Shown piece by piece: positions 28,150 through 37,103 of a stretch of 64,000 nt of DNA; the stretch's first letter is position 1, and every line of letters starts with the position of its first letter. The position numbers and the translations under genes were made by a program. Source of the DNA: JACQXM01 sp964569425 (lineage in GTDB: Bacteria; Planctomycetota; Phycisphaerae; UBA1845); contig CAZMVD010000007.1 in assembly GCA_964569425.1 (NCBI GenBank), forward strand, positions 1 to 64,000, in the 5' to 3' direction. The notes beneath the pieces are model-generated. The model was given only the letters and a program-made list of their open reading frames with translations, did no database searches and was not told where the DNA came from.

Positions 28150-28830
28150 CTATGCGCCTTTCCGTGCTTTCTTGCGTGCGGGTCGCGCGCGGCCGGCGCG
28201 AGGTTTGGATCGTTCTTTGCGGGACCGCTTGCCGGGGGGGGCCGCGCGCATGACCAGGCAGAATTCCTTTGCGTCGGATGCGGCGACGTGCCTTTCCAGG
28301 AAGGCCTGAACTTCTGCGCGGGTGGCATCGGGATGAACCAACTCCGCCTCGCGAAGCGCCTTGAGCAGCCGATCGTCCACCGGGATGGCGTGTCCGCCGA
28401 GGCTCCAGAGGACGACGGAGGCTACCACGTAGGGATCGAGGGAACCGAGAGTTTCCAAGTACTGTCGTGCTTCGCGGCGCCCCAGTTTGGCGAGGCGATT
28501 GAGGGTCATGCGGTTTTCGCGCTGGTAGACGGCTTGCAGGGCGTCGTGCAATTGCTGAGTCTGGGCGATGCCGTCGGGCAAGGAATCGCCGATGAGGCTA
28601 TGCAATTCGGACACCTGGGTCACGCGAATTTCGTTCCAGTCCACCATGTGGGAGAACAGCCGGTTGACGACCTTTTCGGAGGCATCGTCGCCGATGCGCA
28701 CACCGAGCACGGCGACGGCCAGCCGGCGTAATGGATCGTCGGCATCGGGGATCGGAGGGGCCGGCGCCGAAGCGCGCGCCTGGTTAAACGCTTTTTTGAG
28801 GCGTGCGGCGTACGCGGTCCCCTGTTTCAT
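28150..28830 (-). CDS. HhH-GPD (endonuclease III)-like protein without Fe-S cluster
   Basis: 226 aa from the internal ATG (MKQGTAYAARLKKAFNQA); a start at 28938 is open but less likely. The segment DPYVVASVVLWSLGGHAIPV followed by DDRLLKALREAEL aligns with the endonuclease III region containing the catalytic Asp (usually VDTHVxR). The four Cys of the C-terminal [4Fe-4S] loop are absent; only one Cys is seen there. The protein ends in a Lys/Arg-rich tail (RSRKERSKPRAGRARPARKK), likely to bind nucleic acid. It could be a DNA glycosylase or a non-catalytic relative. It is encoded between rbfA and the TPR lipoprotein. Confidence 0.6.
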   Translation of the reverse strand: MKQGTAYAARLKKAFNQARASAPAPPIPDADDPLRRLAVAVLGVRIGDDASEKVVNRLFSHMVDWNEIRVTQVSELHSLIGDSLPDGIAQTQQLHDALQAVYQRENRMTLNRLAKLGRREARQYLETLGSLDPYVVASVVLWSLGGHAIPVDDRLLKALREAELVHPDATRAEVQAFLERHVAASDAKEFCLVMRAAPPGKRSRKERSKPRAGRARPARKKARKGA

Positions 28831-28944
28831 GCTTTCGTTTCCGAACGGACCAGGTGGGCGAGCGCCCGCGAGCGTCCGCGCGCCGCGTAAGGGCCCCGCC
28901 ACCAGTTGATCTTCTGCCGACGCGTGGGGCGTTACCACCGGCCG

Positions 28945-29421
28945 TCAGCGGTCGGCCACTTTCTCCGAATCGTCCTGCGGTGTTCCTTGTTCGGGTACGT
29001 TCCGATCCTCCTGCTCGGCGGCCGGCGCGGTCGCATCATCGGCGGGGGCGGCATCGGCAAACCACTCGGGATGCTCCCGGCGATTCTGGTCGAGCAAGGC
29101 CAGCGTCTGGCGCGCCCGCTTGGCGGACTCGTCGATGTCGAACCGGAGCACCGGACATTGTCGCAGCGAGAGCCCCTGCGCCACCTGGCGCTGGATGAAG
29201 CCGCCGGCATGGCGGATCGCGGTGATCGTGCGCCGTTCCGCGGCGTCATCGCCGAGCACGGAAAAATAGACCTTGGCGATGAGCAGGTCGGGAGTCACCT
29301 CGACGCGCGTGACCGTCGTCAACGGTGCGATGCGCGGGTCATGCAGCCGGCCGGCCACCGTTTCGCTGACGATTTCGTGCACCAGACTGGCCACGCGCTC
29401 CTTGCGGTACGGTCGCGTCAC
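28945..29421 (-). CDS. rbfA: 30S ribosome-binding factor A
   Basis: 158 aa. The N-terminus TRPYRKERVASLVHEIVSE and the KH-like core (DPRIAPLTTVTRVEVTPDL, AKVYFSVLGDD) are characteristic of RbfA. An Ala/Asp/Glu-rich tail extends it beyond the usual 110-130 aa. RbfA binds the 16S rRNA 5' helix during late 30S maturation. It lies 21 bases downstream of the DUF503 gene, in the common nusA-infB-(ylxP)-rbfA arrangement. Confidence 0.93.
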   Translation of the reverse strand: MTRPYRKERVASLVHEIVSETVAGRLHDPRIAPLTTVTRVEVTPDLLIAKVYFSVLGDDAAERRTITAIRHAGGFIQRQVAQGLSLRQCPVLRFDIDESAKRARQTLALLDQNRREHPEWFADAAPADDATAPAAEQEDRNVPEQGTPQDDSEKVADR

Positions 29422-29442
29422 TTCGATTTCCCCGTTACGTTC

Positions 29443-29724
29443 CTAGCGCATTTCCCGCGAGTAATCCAACAAGGTCAGTCCTACGGCGCCGCGCATCAGG
29501 TCGATCATCCGATCGAACTGCGTGTGTATGGGGCGCGATTCGTTGCAGACCAAAGCGATGCCCAGTCGGGAGCGTTTGGGCAAATCGTTGAAGTCCACCT
29601 CGGCCACCGACACGTTGAACGACTGGTGCAGGCGCTGTTTGAGGCTCTGAAGCACACGGCGTTTGTCTTTCAGCGTTTGTGCCTCCCACAGGGCCAGCTC
29701 CACGGTCATTACGCCTACGATCAT
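29443..29724 (-). CDS. ylxP: DUF503 (YlxP-like) protein
   Basis: 93 aa from the internal ATG (MIVGVMTVELALWEAQTLKD), which is the normal start of this family; the frame extends further upstream but that part overlaps the preceding gene and is not conserved. KDKRRVLQSLKQRLHQSFNV and FNDLPKRSRLGIALVCNE are the DUF503 core. The family is regularly encoded between infB and rbfA and is linked to ribosome assembly by position. It ends 21 bases before rbfA. Confidence 0.88.
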   Translation of the reverse strand: MIVGVMTVELALWEAQTLKDKRRVLQSLKQRLHQSFNVSVAEVDFNDLPKRSRLGIALVCNESRPIHTQFDRMIDLMRGAVGLTLLDYSREMR

Positions 29725-29740
29725 GGTCGGCGCTGCCGGT

Positions 29741-30880
29741 TCACGGTTTTGTTTCGCGGATGACTCGGGCGGCAAAGGCGCCGTCCTCGAGGCCGATCTT
29801 AAACAGCCGGGTGCGTTGATCGGGGGTGACGTAGGGCACCACGCCGATCCGTTGCAGCGCCTGTACCACGAAGGGTTCATCGGCGTCGCGAACGCCATAG
29901 AAGCGCAGTTCGCTGCGCACGTGTTGTTCGTCAAAGGCGTAAGCCGGCTCGCGGGGGATGTAACTGGTCACCAGTTCCTCGATGGAGAAGGAGCCGTCCG
30001 TGCCCACCGCCAGGCGGGGGAGAAACAGTGCTCGCACCCCCAGAGAGCGTTTGTTGCGGACTTCCACCTGACGGTACTGTCGCACGAGGTAGATCTGCTC
30101 GGCGGTTTCGTGAACGAACTCGTCGGCGGCGTCGTCGGGGACGAAATAATCCTGCATCAGCCGGCGGCGGGTGGCGTCATCTGCACCGGCGATTTTGCGT
30201 CGAAAGTCGAGGTAGCCGCGAAAGCCGGTCAGGCTGGGGTCGTTCCACGGGAACACCACTTCCACTACGTATTCCCCGTCGGGGAGGTGGGGAAAGCCGG
30301 CGGCGCCCTGGGGCTGCTGGCAGCCCGGCGCCTCGTGAATGCGCCCTTTGGCCGGCGCACGTGATGCCTCCACGCAATAGAAGCTCGCTCCCGGCGGAGT
30401 GGAGTGAACGTACAGCCCGACGAGATAATCGCGGTTGATCAGGCCGGGGCGTACTTCCTGCGGGCGGTCGCGCGGGCCACCTCGCTGGGTGGGCGCGGGC
30501 TGAGGAGGCTGTGCGACGCCGGTGGTGACGCGGCGCGCGAGTCCGCCTTCCTGAAACAGCGGAATGACCCACATGCGTCCGACGACGATGACCACAATGA
30601 TGAGCAGTGCCGCATAGCACAGGCGCAGAACAACCGAAAACGGATTGAATTCACCGGGCTTGCGCGCCCGGCGTTTGAACCACCCGCCGGAACGGGCCCG
30701 GCGCGGCGGGGGCAGCGCTTCTCCCTGGGGCTTGAGGTCGTTGAAGAGGAAGTCGAGGGTGTCGGATTTGTTCTCGGGCACGTTGGCGGGGCGCCCGCAG
30801 TAGGAGCAGCGCACCGCGCCCCCGGCATCCTCGTCCTTAGCCCGGACCGTGTGACCGCATTCCGCTTTGAACTCGATCAT
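29741..30880 (-). CDS. Zn-ribbon membrane protein, function unknown
   Basis: 379 aa. A short zinc ribbon at the N-terminus (FKAECGHTVRAKDEDAGG ... RCSYCGRP) is followed by a linker, a single transmembrane helix at about residues 80-105 (YAALLIIVVIVVGRMWVI) and a periplasmic part with no recognised domain. A PEGA-like segment may be present (LVGLYVHSTPPGASFYCVEA ... LPDGEYVVEVVFPWNDPSL). It sits ten bases downstream of infB and 16 bases upstream of the DUF503 gene, where ylxR or rimP-type genes might be expected in other bacteria. The family is not recognised. Confidence 0.75.
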   Translation of the reverse strand: MIEFKAECGHTVRAKDEDAGGAVRCSYCGRPANVPENKSDTLDFLFNDLKPQGEALPPPRRARSGGWFKRRARKPGEFNPFSVVLRLCYAALLIIVVIVVGRMWVIPLFQEGGLARRVTTGVAQPPQPAPTQRGGPRDRPQEVRPGLINRDYLVGLYVHSTPPGASFYCVEASRAPAKGRIHEAPGCQQPQGAAGFPHLPDGEYVVEVVFPWNDPSLTGFRGYLDFRRKIAGADDATRRRLMQDYFVPDDAADEFVHETAEQIYLVRQYRQVEVRNKRSLGVRALFLPRLAVGTDGSFSIEELVTSYIPREPAYAFDEQHVRSELRFYGVRDADEPFVVQALQRIGVVPYVTPDQRTRLFKIGLEDGAFAARVIRETKP

Positions 30881-30890
30881 GATGCTGCCG

Positions 30891-33632
30891 CTACAAGGTT
30901 CGAGCCGTCTTGATGATTTCGTAACTCTCCATCACGTCGCCCACGTGAATGTCGTCGAACCCCTCCAGGCGGATGCCGCATTCCATGCCGGCGCGGACCT
31001 CGCGCACGTCGTCTTTGAAGCGTCGTAACGAACCGATTTTGGCGCCGTCGCGTACCACAATGCCGTCGCGGACCAGTTTGATCAGGTGGGCGCGCACGAG
31101 CAGGCCGTCGGTGACGTAGGAGCCGGCGATCACGCCGCCTTTCTTGCCGAGGCGAAAGACCTCGCGCACCTGGATGGTGGCGTGGGTTTCAATGTGTTCC
31201 TCCGGCGCCAGGAGCCCTTCCAGGGCCTTCTTGATTTCGTCGCACACGGTGTAGATCACGCGGTACGAGCGCACGTCCACCCCATGGGTATCGGCCAGCC
31301 GTTTGGCGCCCGATGAGGCGTCTACCCGGAATGCCACGACAATGCCGTCGCAGGTGGCGGCCAGGAGGATGTCACTGTCGTTCACCGGACCGACCGCGGC
31401 ATGGCGGATGGAGAGGCGGACTTCGTCGGAGGGGATTTCGGAGAGGGACTGCTTGAGGGCGGCGACGCTGCCGTCGACGTCGGCCTTGATGATGATGTTG
31501 AGTTCGGGCACTTCACTGGCGTCGCGCTGGCGCAGGATATCCTGCAAGGTGCGTACCTTGCGTGTTTCGAGTCGACTGTTTTCCAGGCGGAAGCGCTTGG
31601 TTTCTTCCGCGATGTTTTTGGCGCGCTGGAGCGACTCGACCTGATAGGCGCGATCACCGGCCGTGGGCACGTCGTCCAGCCCCCAGACTTCCACGGGCGT
31701 GGCAGGGCCGGCCGCATCGACGCGCTGGCCATTGTGGCTGAGCAGCGCCCGAATTTTGCCGGCGGCGTTGCCGCACACGATGACATCGCCCACGCGGAGG
31801 GTTCCGTTCTGGACCAGCACGCGCACCACGGGGCCGACGCCGGTCTTGGTTTCCGCTTCGATGACCGTACCCGTTGCGGGGAGTGAGGGATCGGACTTGA
31901 GTTCCAGCAGGCTGCTCAAATCGGCGAGGTGCTCGACCAGTTCGGTGACCCCGCGCCCGGTGGTGGCCGACGTGGGGATGACGTCGACTTCACCGCCCCA
32001 CTCGCTGGGGGAAAGGCCATGCTCGGCGAGCTGGCCGTAGATCTTCAACTTGTTTTGTTCGCCCAGGTCGATTTTGTTGAGGGCCACGACGATCGGCACT
32101 TTGGCCGCCTGGGCGTGGCGGATCGCCTCCACGGTCTGGGGCATCACGCCGTCATCGGCGGCTACGACGAGCACGACGACGTCGGTAACCTGGGCTCCGC
32201 GAGCGCGCATTTCGGCGAACGCTTCGTGGCCGGGGGTATCGAGGAAGGTCACGGGTCCGCGTGCCGTTTCGACCTGGTAGAAACTGATGTGCTGGGTAAT
32301 GCCGCCATCTTCCTCAGCGGCGACCCTGGCTTTGCGGATGGCGTCGAGCAAACTGGTCTTGCCGTGATCGACGTGCCCGAGCACGGTCACCACCGGGGGA
32401 CGCGGCTGCAGATCGACCGGCGCACGATTCTCAAATTGTTCTTTCAGGTCGTCGAGCAGTGTCTTGGCGGGGACGACGGTGAGTTCGAGGCCAAACTGCA
32501 AGGCCAGAAGTTGTGCAGTTTCCGTCGGAAGGGTCATGTTGATGTTGGGGATCAGTTTGAACTCGTCGCGCATGACCTTGAAGAGCTGCATGAAGCTCAG
32601 GCCGGTTTCTCCGCAGAATTCCTTCAGTCGGATGGGTTCGTGGACGGTGGCCGTGGTCTTGGGGCCGGCGGAAACCGCCGAAGTTCCCGTGCCGCCGCCG
32701 GCGGTGCCCTGTCCGGCGCGGCGGCGGACGATCCGCCGACCGGTGGCTCCTTCGAGGCGTACCTGCCGCTCCAACAGGTCGCGGTCGCGCCATTCCGCGG
32801 TGCGGTCGCCCGGTTCACCGGCGCGGCCGGCGGCGCGTCGCGGACTGACCCGCCCGCGACGCCGATCGCCTCCGCGGCCCGGTGCGGGGGGACCTGCATC
32901 GCGTGCGGGAGCGCCAGGCTCTCCTGGAGGGGTCGCGCCCCTTTCCCGCGGGCCACGGCGTGGCGGACGGACATCGTGATCGGGCGCCTCATAGCGTACG
33001 ACGCGCGGACCCTGCAACTTGGCGGGTGCGGGAACGTGCTGGGGGCCGGCCGGCGCCACGGGTTTGATCACCTTGGCCGCGGCGGCCTCGGTGTCATCGC
33101 CCTCGGGACTTTCGTCCGCCTCGACCGCCGCAGGCAGCGGCACCTGCTCGGCCGGTTCGGTTAGTTCCTCGACGCGCGGGGGGGGCGAATCCGCGGCCGG
33201 GGGCATCGGCGGCGGCGCGAGGACCGGCGCTTCCGGCAAGGCAGTCGTGGTCGGCCCTTCGGTCGGCGCTTCGACCGTTGGGGCTGGTACCAGGGGTTCG
33301 TGCCGGTCTTCCGGTGCTTCGGCGAGGGCGACATCGCCGTCGTCGCCGAGGGCGGCTTCGTCGTGACTTTCGTCTTCGCCGGTCCGGGCGGCTTTGCGTT
33401 TTCGAGGTTTGAGTCGGACCTTTTCCAGATCGACGCGTTTGGCGGTTTCGACGGCCACGGTGTGCGACCCTTCGCTGAACCATTCGAGAATGGTCGCCTG
33501 CAAGCCGGCGCTCAGGGTGGACATGTGGTTCTTGACCGAGTCGATGCCCTCCGCCTGGCACTTCTCGATGATGACTTTGCTGGGAACGTTCAGTTCCTTG
33601 GCCAGGATGTGAACGCGCATCTTCTCAGACAA
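30891..33632 (-). CDS. infB: Translation initiation factor IF-2
   Basis: 913 aa. Two IF2_N helical domains are present: MSEKMRVHILAKELNVPSKV at the start and EPIRLKEFCGETGLSFMQLF at about residue 332. A long Pro/Ala/Arg-rich linker lies between them. The GTPase domain shows G1 GHVDHGKTS, G3 DTPGHEAF and G4 NKID, followed by domain II, IF-2 domain 3 and the C-terminal fMet-tRNA binding domain (GMECGIRLEGFDDIHVGDVM). It loads initiator tRNA on the 30S subunit. It is 69 bases downstream of nusA. Confidence 0.97.
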   Translation of the reverse strand: MSEKMRVHILAKELNVPSKVIIEKCQAEGIDSVKNHMSTLSAGLQATILEWFSEGSHTVAVETAKRVDLEKVRLKPRKRKAARTGEDESHDEAALGDDGDVALAEAPEDRHEPLVPAPTVEAPTEGPTTTALPEAPVLAPPPMPPAADSPPPRVEELTEPAEQVPLPAAVEADESPEGDDTEAAAAKVIKPVAPAGPQHVPAPAKLQGPRVVRYEAPDHDVRPPRRGPRERGATPPGEPGAPARDAGPPAPGRGGDRRRGRVSPRRAAGRAGEPGDRTAEWRDRDLLERQVRLEGATGRRIVRRRAGQGTAGGGTGTSAVSAGPKTTATVHEPIRLKEFCGETGLSFMQLFKVMRDEFKLIPNINMTLPTETAQLLALQFGLELTVVPAKTLLDDLKEQFENRAPVDLQPRPPVVTVLGHVDHGKTSLLDAIRKARVAAEEDGGITQHISFYQVETARGPVTFLDTPGHEAFAEMRARGAQVTDVVVLVVAADDGVMPQTVEAIRHAQAAKVPIVVALNKIDLGEQNKLKIYGQLAEHGLSPSEWGGEVDVIPTSATTGRGVTELVEHLADLSSLLELKSDPSLPATGTVIEAETKTGVGPVVRVLVQNGTLRVGDVIVCGNAAGKIRALLSHNGQRVDAAGPATPVEVWGLDDVPTAGDRAYQVESLQRAKNIAEETKRFRLENSRLETRKVRTLQDILRQRDASEVPELNIIIKADVDGSVAALKQSLSEIPSDEVRLSIRHAAVGPVNDSDILLAATCDGIVVAFRVDASSGAKRLADTHGVDVRSYRVIYTVCDEIKKALEGLLAPEEHIETHATIQVREVFRLGKKGGVIAGSYVTDGLLVRAHLIKLVRDGIVVRDGAKIGSLRRFKDDVREVRAGMECGIRLEGFDDIHVGDVMESYEIIKTARTL

Positions 33633-33701
33633 CGGCAGTCTCCCTCAACCCGAAAGCCTGCCCTTCATCCGGGCAGGAGTTACTCGCCGCGCTCAGCGGC
33701 G

Positions 33702-35063
33702 TTACGTCGCGTCGCTCAACTCACCGATTCGCTCAGCGCCGCCCGCGTCGTCCGTAGCGGGGAGCGCGGGTTCTTCGGCGCTTGATTCCGTTTCGCCCTC
33801 CGGCGGCGTCGGTTCTGCGGATTGGCCCGGTTCTGCTGCGTCGGTCGCAGTCTCTTTCGCCAGTTTCGCCTGCGCGGCGGCCTCGGCGGCGGCTGCCTGT
33901 TTCGCGGCTTCTTCCTCGGCGGCGATGCGCTTCGCCTCGGAGGCGGCGATTTCGACGACGCGCGCGGCCAGTTGTTCCTCCATGCCCAGGTCCGCGGTCA
34001 GCGGTTCGGCGCCTACTTCCGCCAGATCGGAAAGCGAGACCACACCCATCGCGAGCATCTTGTCGAGCAGCACGTCCTCCACGCCTTCGATGGCGCCGAT
34101 GGAACGTTCCAGATCGTCCACGCACTTGTCGTATTCCGCCGGGGTGAGGATATCGATATCCCACCCGGTCAATTGGGCTGCGAGGCGGACGTTCTGGCCG
34201 CGCTTGCCGATGGCCAGGGAAAGCTGCTCTTCGTCGACGATGACCCGCGCCCGCCCCAGTTCGAAGCACAGGAAAGTTTCTTTGACTTCGGCGGGTTTGA
34301 GGGCGTTGGAAATGAGCACCTGGGACGATTCGTTCCAACGTACGATGTCGATCTTCTCACCGCCCAGTTCGTCCACGATGTTGCGGATGCGGCTGCCGCG
34401 CACGCCGACGCAAGCCCCGACGGCGTCCACTTTGGAGTCGATGGACGAGACCGCCACCTTGGTGCGGTAGCCGGCCTCGCGGGCGAGCGCGCGAATTTCG
34501 ATGATTCGCTCCGCCACCTCAGGGACCTCCAACTCGAACAACTTGCGGATGTAGTCCGGGTGGGTCTGGGTGAGCACGATCTTGACCTGGTTCTGCTCTT
34601 CGCGGACGTTCAGGATCATCGCACGGATGCGTTCGCCGGGGTGGTGCTGGTCGCCGGGAATCTGCTCGCTGCGGGGCAGGAACCCCTCCGCCCGGCCGAG
34701 GTTGACCGTGATCGCCCCGCCTTCGTAGCGCGTGACGGTGCCGGTGACGATGGTGCCGACGCGCTGGGAATATTCCTCGAAGATGGAGCTGCGCTCGTCT
34801 TCGCGGATTTTCTGGATCATGACCTGTTTGGCGGTCTGGGCGGCGATGCGGCCCAGGGTTTTCATGTCGATCGGGCTGCCGTCGACGGTGGCGGTGATGT
34901 CGCCGCTGATTCGGTCGATCAACACGACGATGTCGGCGGCCTCGTTATATGCTTTTCGTGCCGCCGAGAGCATCGCCGCTTCCAGGTCGTTGAGGACACT
35001 GTCTTTGGCGATGTTCTTATCGCGCGCGATGGAATCGACAAATCGCAGCAGTTCCGTATTCAT
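33702..35063 (-). CDS. nusA: Transcription termination/antitermination protein NusA
   Basis: 453 aa. The N-terminal RNA polymerase-binding domain (FVDSIARDKNIAKDSVLNDL), the S1 domain (VGTIVTGTVTRYEGGAITVN), and the KH1/KH2 region (VGACVGVRGSRIRNIVDELG, SLAIGKRGQNVRLAAQLTGW) are in the expected order. After KH2 there is an HhH-like segment (IEGVEDVLLDKMLAMGVVSL) and an Ala/Glu-rich acidic tail. No rimP lies upstream and no ylxR follows; infB is next. A strong promoter and terminator-like hairpin precede it, compatible with leader attenuation. Confidence 0.95.
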   Translation of the reverse strand: MNTELLRFVDSIARDKNIAKDSVLNDLEAAMLSAARKAYNEAADIVVLIDRISGDITATVDGSPIDMKTLGRIAAQTAKQVMIQKIREDERSSIFEEYSQRVGTIVTGTVTRYEGGAITVNLGRAEGFLPRSEQIPGDQHHPGERIRAMILNVREEQNQVKIVLTQTHPDYIRKLFELEVPEVAERIIEIRALAREAGYRTKVAVSSIDSKVDAVGACVGVRGSRIRNIVDELGGEKIDIVRWNESSQVLISNALKPAEVKETFLCFELGRARVIVDEEQLSLAIGKRGQNVRLAAQLTGWDIDILTPAEYDKCVDDLERSIGAIEGVEDVLLDKMLAMGVVSLSDLAEVGAEPLTADLGMEEQLAARVVEIAASEAKRIAAEEEAAKQAAAAEAAAQAKLAKETATDAAEPGQSAEPTPPEGETESSAEEPALPATDDAGGAERIGELSDAT

Positions 35064-35129
35064 GAGTGCCCCGACTACTCCTTGGTTCTGGACATCCTGT
35101 TGTCCGCCCGCCCGTACCGGCGGGCCCTC

Positions 35130-35487
35130 AAAAAAAAACGTGGGCGCCTCAAGCTAACCCACGCGGAGCGATCCCACACCACCACTGGATGATCCCACGG
35201 CGCTAGGGCATCGCGCTTCCCTCCCAAACGAGGGGCAGGACGTTCGCCCCGCGGGAACCCCGGCGCTGTGCGCAATCACGCAGCACGGGCTGCGGCTCCG
35301 CGTATACCAACCAACAGGTTCACTGTGCCGGATCCTTCATACCACTTCCCGAAATCCATGTTGACGGGGTTACGGAGTACCGAATCCACGGCACGCCGCA
35401 CTTACCCGCAGGTGCCTCGCTTCTTGTCCATAATCCCTTATCGGGGATGGCAGCCGTTTCCGCAAGACCGACTGATTCGCGAGGTCG
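35130..35487 (-). ncRNA. Candidate RNA gene or attenuated nusA leader (about 355 nt)
   Basis: On the minus strand a consensus promoter at 35494-35521 is followed by about 350 bases with no credible reading frame, then a Rho-independent terminator at 35131-35164. The 5' end can fold (CCGAC ... GTCGG close to the start). I looked for the signatures of tRNA, tmRNA, RNase P RNA and SRP RNA and did not find a convincing match; 6S RNA is not excluded but end-to-end pairing was not evident. The two simplest readings are a stand-alone small RNA, or the leader of nusA-infB with an attenuator, as NusA autoregulates in other bacteria. Confidence 0.45.
35131..35164 (-). terminator. Intrinsic terminator ahead of nusA
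   Basis: On the minus strand CGTGGG (35164-35159) pairs with CCCACG (35145-35140) around a 13-base loop, and nine U residues follow (35139-35131). A second hairpin without a U-tract (GCCCGCC/GGCGGGC, 35107-35126) lies between it and the nusA start. Confidence 0.65.
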
Positions 35488-35493
35488 GAACGG

Positions 35494-35521
35494 ATTATAA
35501 GTATCACTTCCCATCTGTCAA
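35494..35521 (-). promoter_or_regulatory. Perfect sigma-70-type promoter
   Basis: Reading the minus strand, TTGACA (35516-35521) and TATAAT (35494-35499) are separated by 16 bases. Both hexamers match the housekeeping consensus exactly, the strongest promoter match noticed in the window. Transcription should start near 35487 and run toward nusA. Confidence 0.75.
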
Positions 35522-35612
35522 ACCGGTCCATAACGACCCTGGCGGGTCAATCAACTCGAAGAACCACGCGTCCCGCGGCAAACTGGGCAAGAAGTCGGTT
35601 GGGTCCGAAGGG

Positions 35613-36917
35613 TTAGACCTTGGGGGGCTCGGTGCGGTGACCCGACAGGTCGCGGATCCCTTTGTCTCCGATGTCTCGTCTGAAGTAGGCGCCCTCAAAC
35701 CGGATACGCTCCACGGCCTCGTAAGCGCGGCGCTTGGCTTCTGCAATATCGGCTCCCAAGGCGGTGACCGCCAGAACCCTGCCTCCAGCGGAGAGCGTGA
35801 CGTGCTCCACGCGCGTGGTGGCCGCGTGGAATACGTACACGTCCTTGAGTGCCGCGACGCTGTCCAGCCCTTCGATCACCTTGCCAGATTCGTACTTGTC
35901 GGGATATCCGCGCGAAGCCATCACCACCGAGAGTGCCGCCTTGGGGCTCCAGCGTATTTCCGCGTCGGCCAATCTTCCGTCCACGACGGCTTCCAGGCAA
36001 TCGGCCAGATCGGACTCCAGCCGGGGGAGCAGGGCCTGGGCCTCGGGGTCTCCGAACCGGCAGTTGAACTCGAGCACTTTGGGACCACCCGGGGTGAGCA
36101 TCAAACCCGCGTAGAGCAAACCGCGGTACTCTGCGCCGTCGTTGCGCAAGGCGTCAACGATGGGCACGAGAATTTCGCGTTCGACTCGTTGCAAGACGTC
36201 GGCAGAGGCCATGGGCGCCGGGCAGTAAGCGCCCATGCCGCCGGTGTTCGGTCCGGTGTCTCCTTCGCCGATGGCTTTGTGGTCCTGCGCCGATTCGAGC
36301 AGGTAAATGGTGTGGCCGTCCACCAGTGCAAAGACCGAGAGCTCCTGCCCGCGCAGCAGTTCCTCCACGACCACGGAATCTCCGGCGCGGCCGAACGAGT
36401 GATTGAGCATGATGCGCTCAAGCGCCAGGAGGCCATCGGCGGGATCCTCGCAAACGAAGACACCTTTCCCTGCGGCGAGGCCCGAGGCCTTGACCACAAC
36501 GCCGGCGTCGCGTGTGGCCACGTACTCTCGTGCGTCGTCGTAGCGGTCGAATACGCGCCCCTCGGCGGTGGGTACATGGGCGATTTTCATCAAGCGCTTG
36601 GCATACCCTTTGTCTCCCTCGATCCGCGCGGCCGCGGCGGTGGGACCAAAAGCGCGAAGGCCTGCGGCGTTGAATCGGTCGACGATGCCGGCGCAAAGTG
36701 GGGCTTCGGGGCCGACCACGGTCAGATCGGCGCCTATTTTCCGGGCGACGGTGACCAGGCCGGGTATGTCGTTGACGTCGGCGGGGAGGTTCTCGGCCTG
36801 GTTCGCGGTACCGGCGTTGCCGGGCGCGCAGAAGACCTTTTGCACGCGTGCGGAGCGTGCGAGGCCGTGCACCAAAGCGTGTTCCCGCCCCCCTCCACCG
36901 ATCACCAGCACGCGCAT
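35613..36917 (-). CDS. purD: Phosphoribosylamine-glycine ligase
   Basis: 434 aa from the ATG that gives the family N-terminus MRVLVIGGGGREHALVHGLA; the frame is open further upstream but without conservation. ATP-grasp features are intact: VVKASGLAAGKGVFVCEDPA, VVVEELLRGQELSVFALVDG, TGPNTGGMGAYCPAP, and the metal-binding FNCRFGDPEAQALLP. The enzyme makes glycinamide ribonucleotide in step two of purine biosynthesis. No other pur genes are adjacent. It lies upstream of, and in the same direction as, the putative RNA gene and nusA. Confidence 0.97.
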   Translation of the reverse strand: MRVLVIGGGGREHALVHGLARSARVQKVFCAPGNAGTANQAENLPADVNDIPGLVTVARKIGADLTVVGPEAPLCAGIVDRFNAAGLRAFGPTAAAARIEGDKGYAKRLMKIAHVPTAEGRVFDRYDDAREYVATRDAGVVVKASGLAAGKGVFVCEDPADGLLALERIMLNHSFGRAGDSVVVEELLRGQELSVFALVDGHTIYLLESAQDHKAIGEGDTGPNTGGMGAYCPAPMASADVLQRVEREILVPIVDALRNDGAEYRGLLYAGLMLTPGGPKVLEFNCRFGDPEAQALLPRLESDLADCLEAVVDGRLADAEIRWSPKAALSVVMASRGYPDKYESGKVIEGLDSVAALKDVYVFHAATTRVEHVTLSAGGRVLAVTALGADIAEAKRRAYEAVERIRFEGAYFRRDIGDKGIRDLSGHRTEPPKV

Positions 36918-37075
36918 CAGACGGCTCTCCAGCAGGTTCAGGCCCGAGAGATCGACGAAGTTCCCTGCGGGCAGTGAATTCTGCTTCGTGTAGTCGACTT
37001 GCGGCCCGACGGCAAGATGTGTGACGTGGGGGATCGAGGCGTTTACCAGCGGTTTACGGGCGCAGCGGCGTGAAT

Positions 37076-37103
37076 TTGCGGATGGGAGGAAAGGATGTAT
37101 ATT
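37076..37103 (+). promoter_or_regulatory. Putative promoter for the ACT-domain gene
   Basis: TTGCGG (37076-37081) and TATATT (37098-37103) have 16-base spacing in the 421-base space between purD and the ACT gene. The leader to the start codon would be about 230 bases. No other gene is supported in this intergenic space. Confidence 0.4.

Noticed and set aside
29725..29934. Longer N-terminus for the DUF503 protein
   Set aside because: It would overlap the Zn-ribbon gene and the extra residues do not resemble the family, which starts at MIVGV.
35130..35490. tRNA, tmRNA, RNase P RNA or SRP RNA in the nusA upstream region
   Set aside because: No T-loop consensus, no RNase P conserved regions and no SRP Alu/S-domain motif could be found by eye, so only 'candidate RNA' is reported.
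35268..36977. Plus-strand frame of 569 codons opposite purD
   Set aside because: purD on the minus strand has all ATP-grasp motifs; the opposite frame lacks any recognisable domain.
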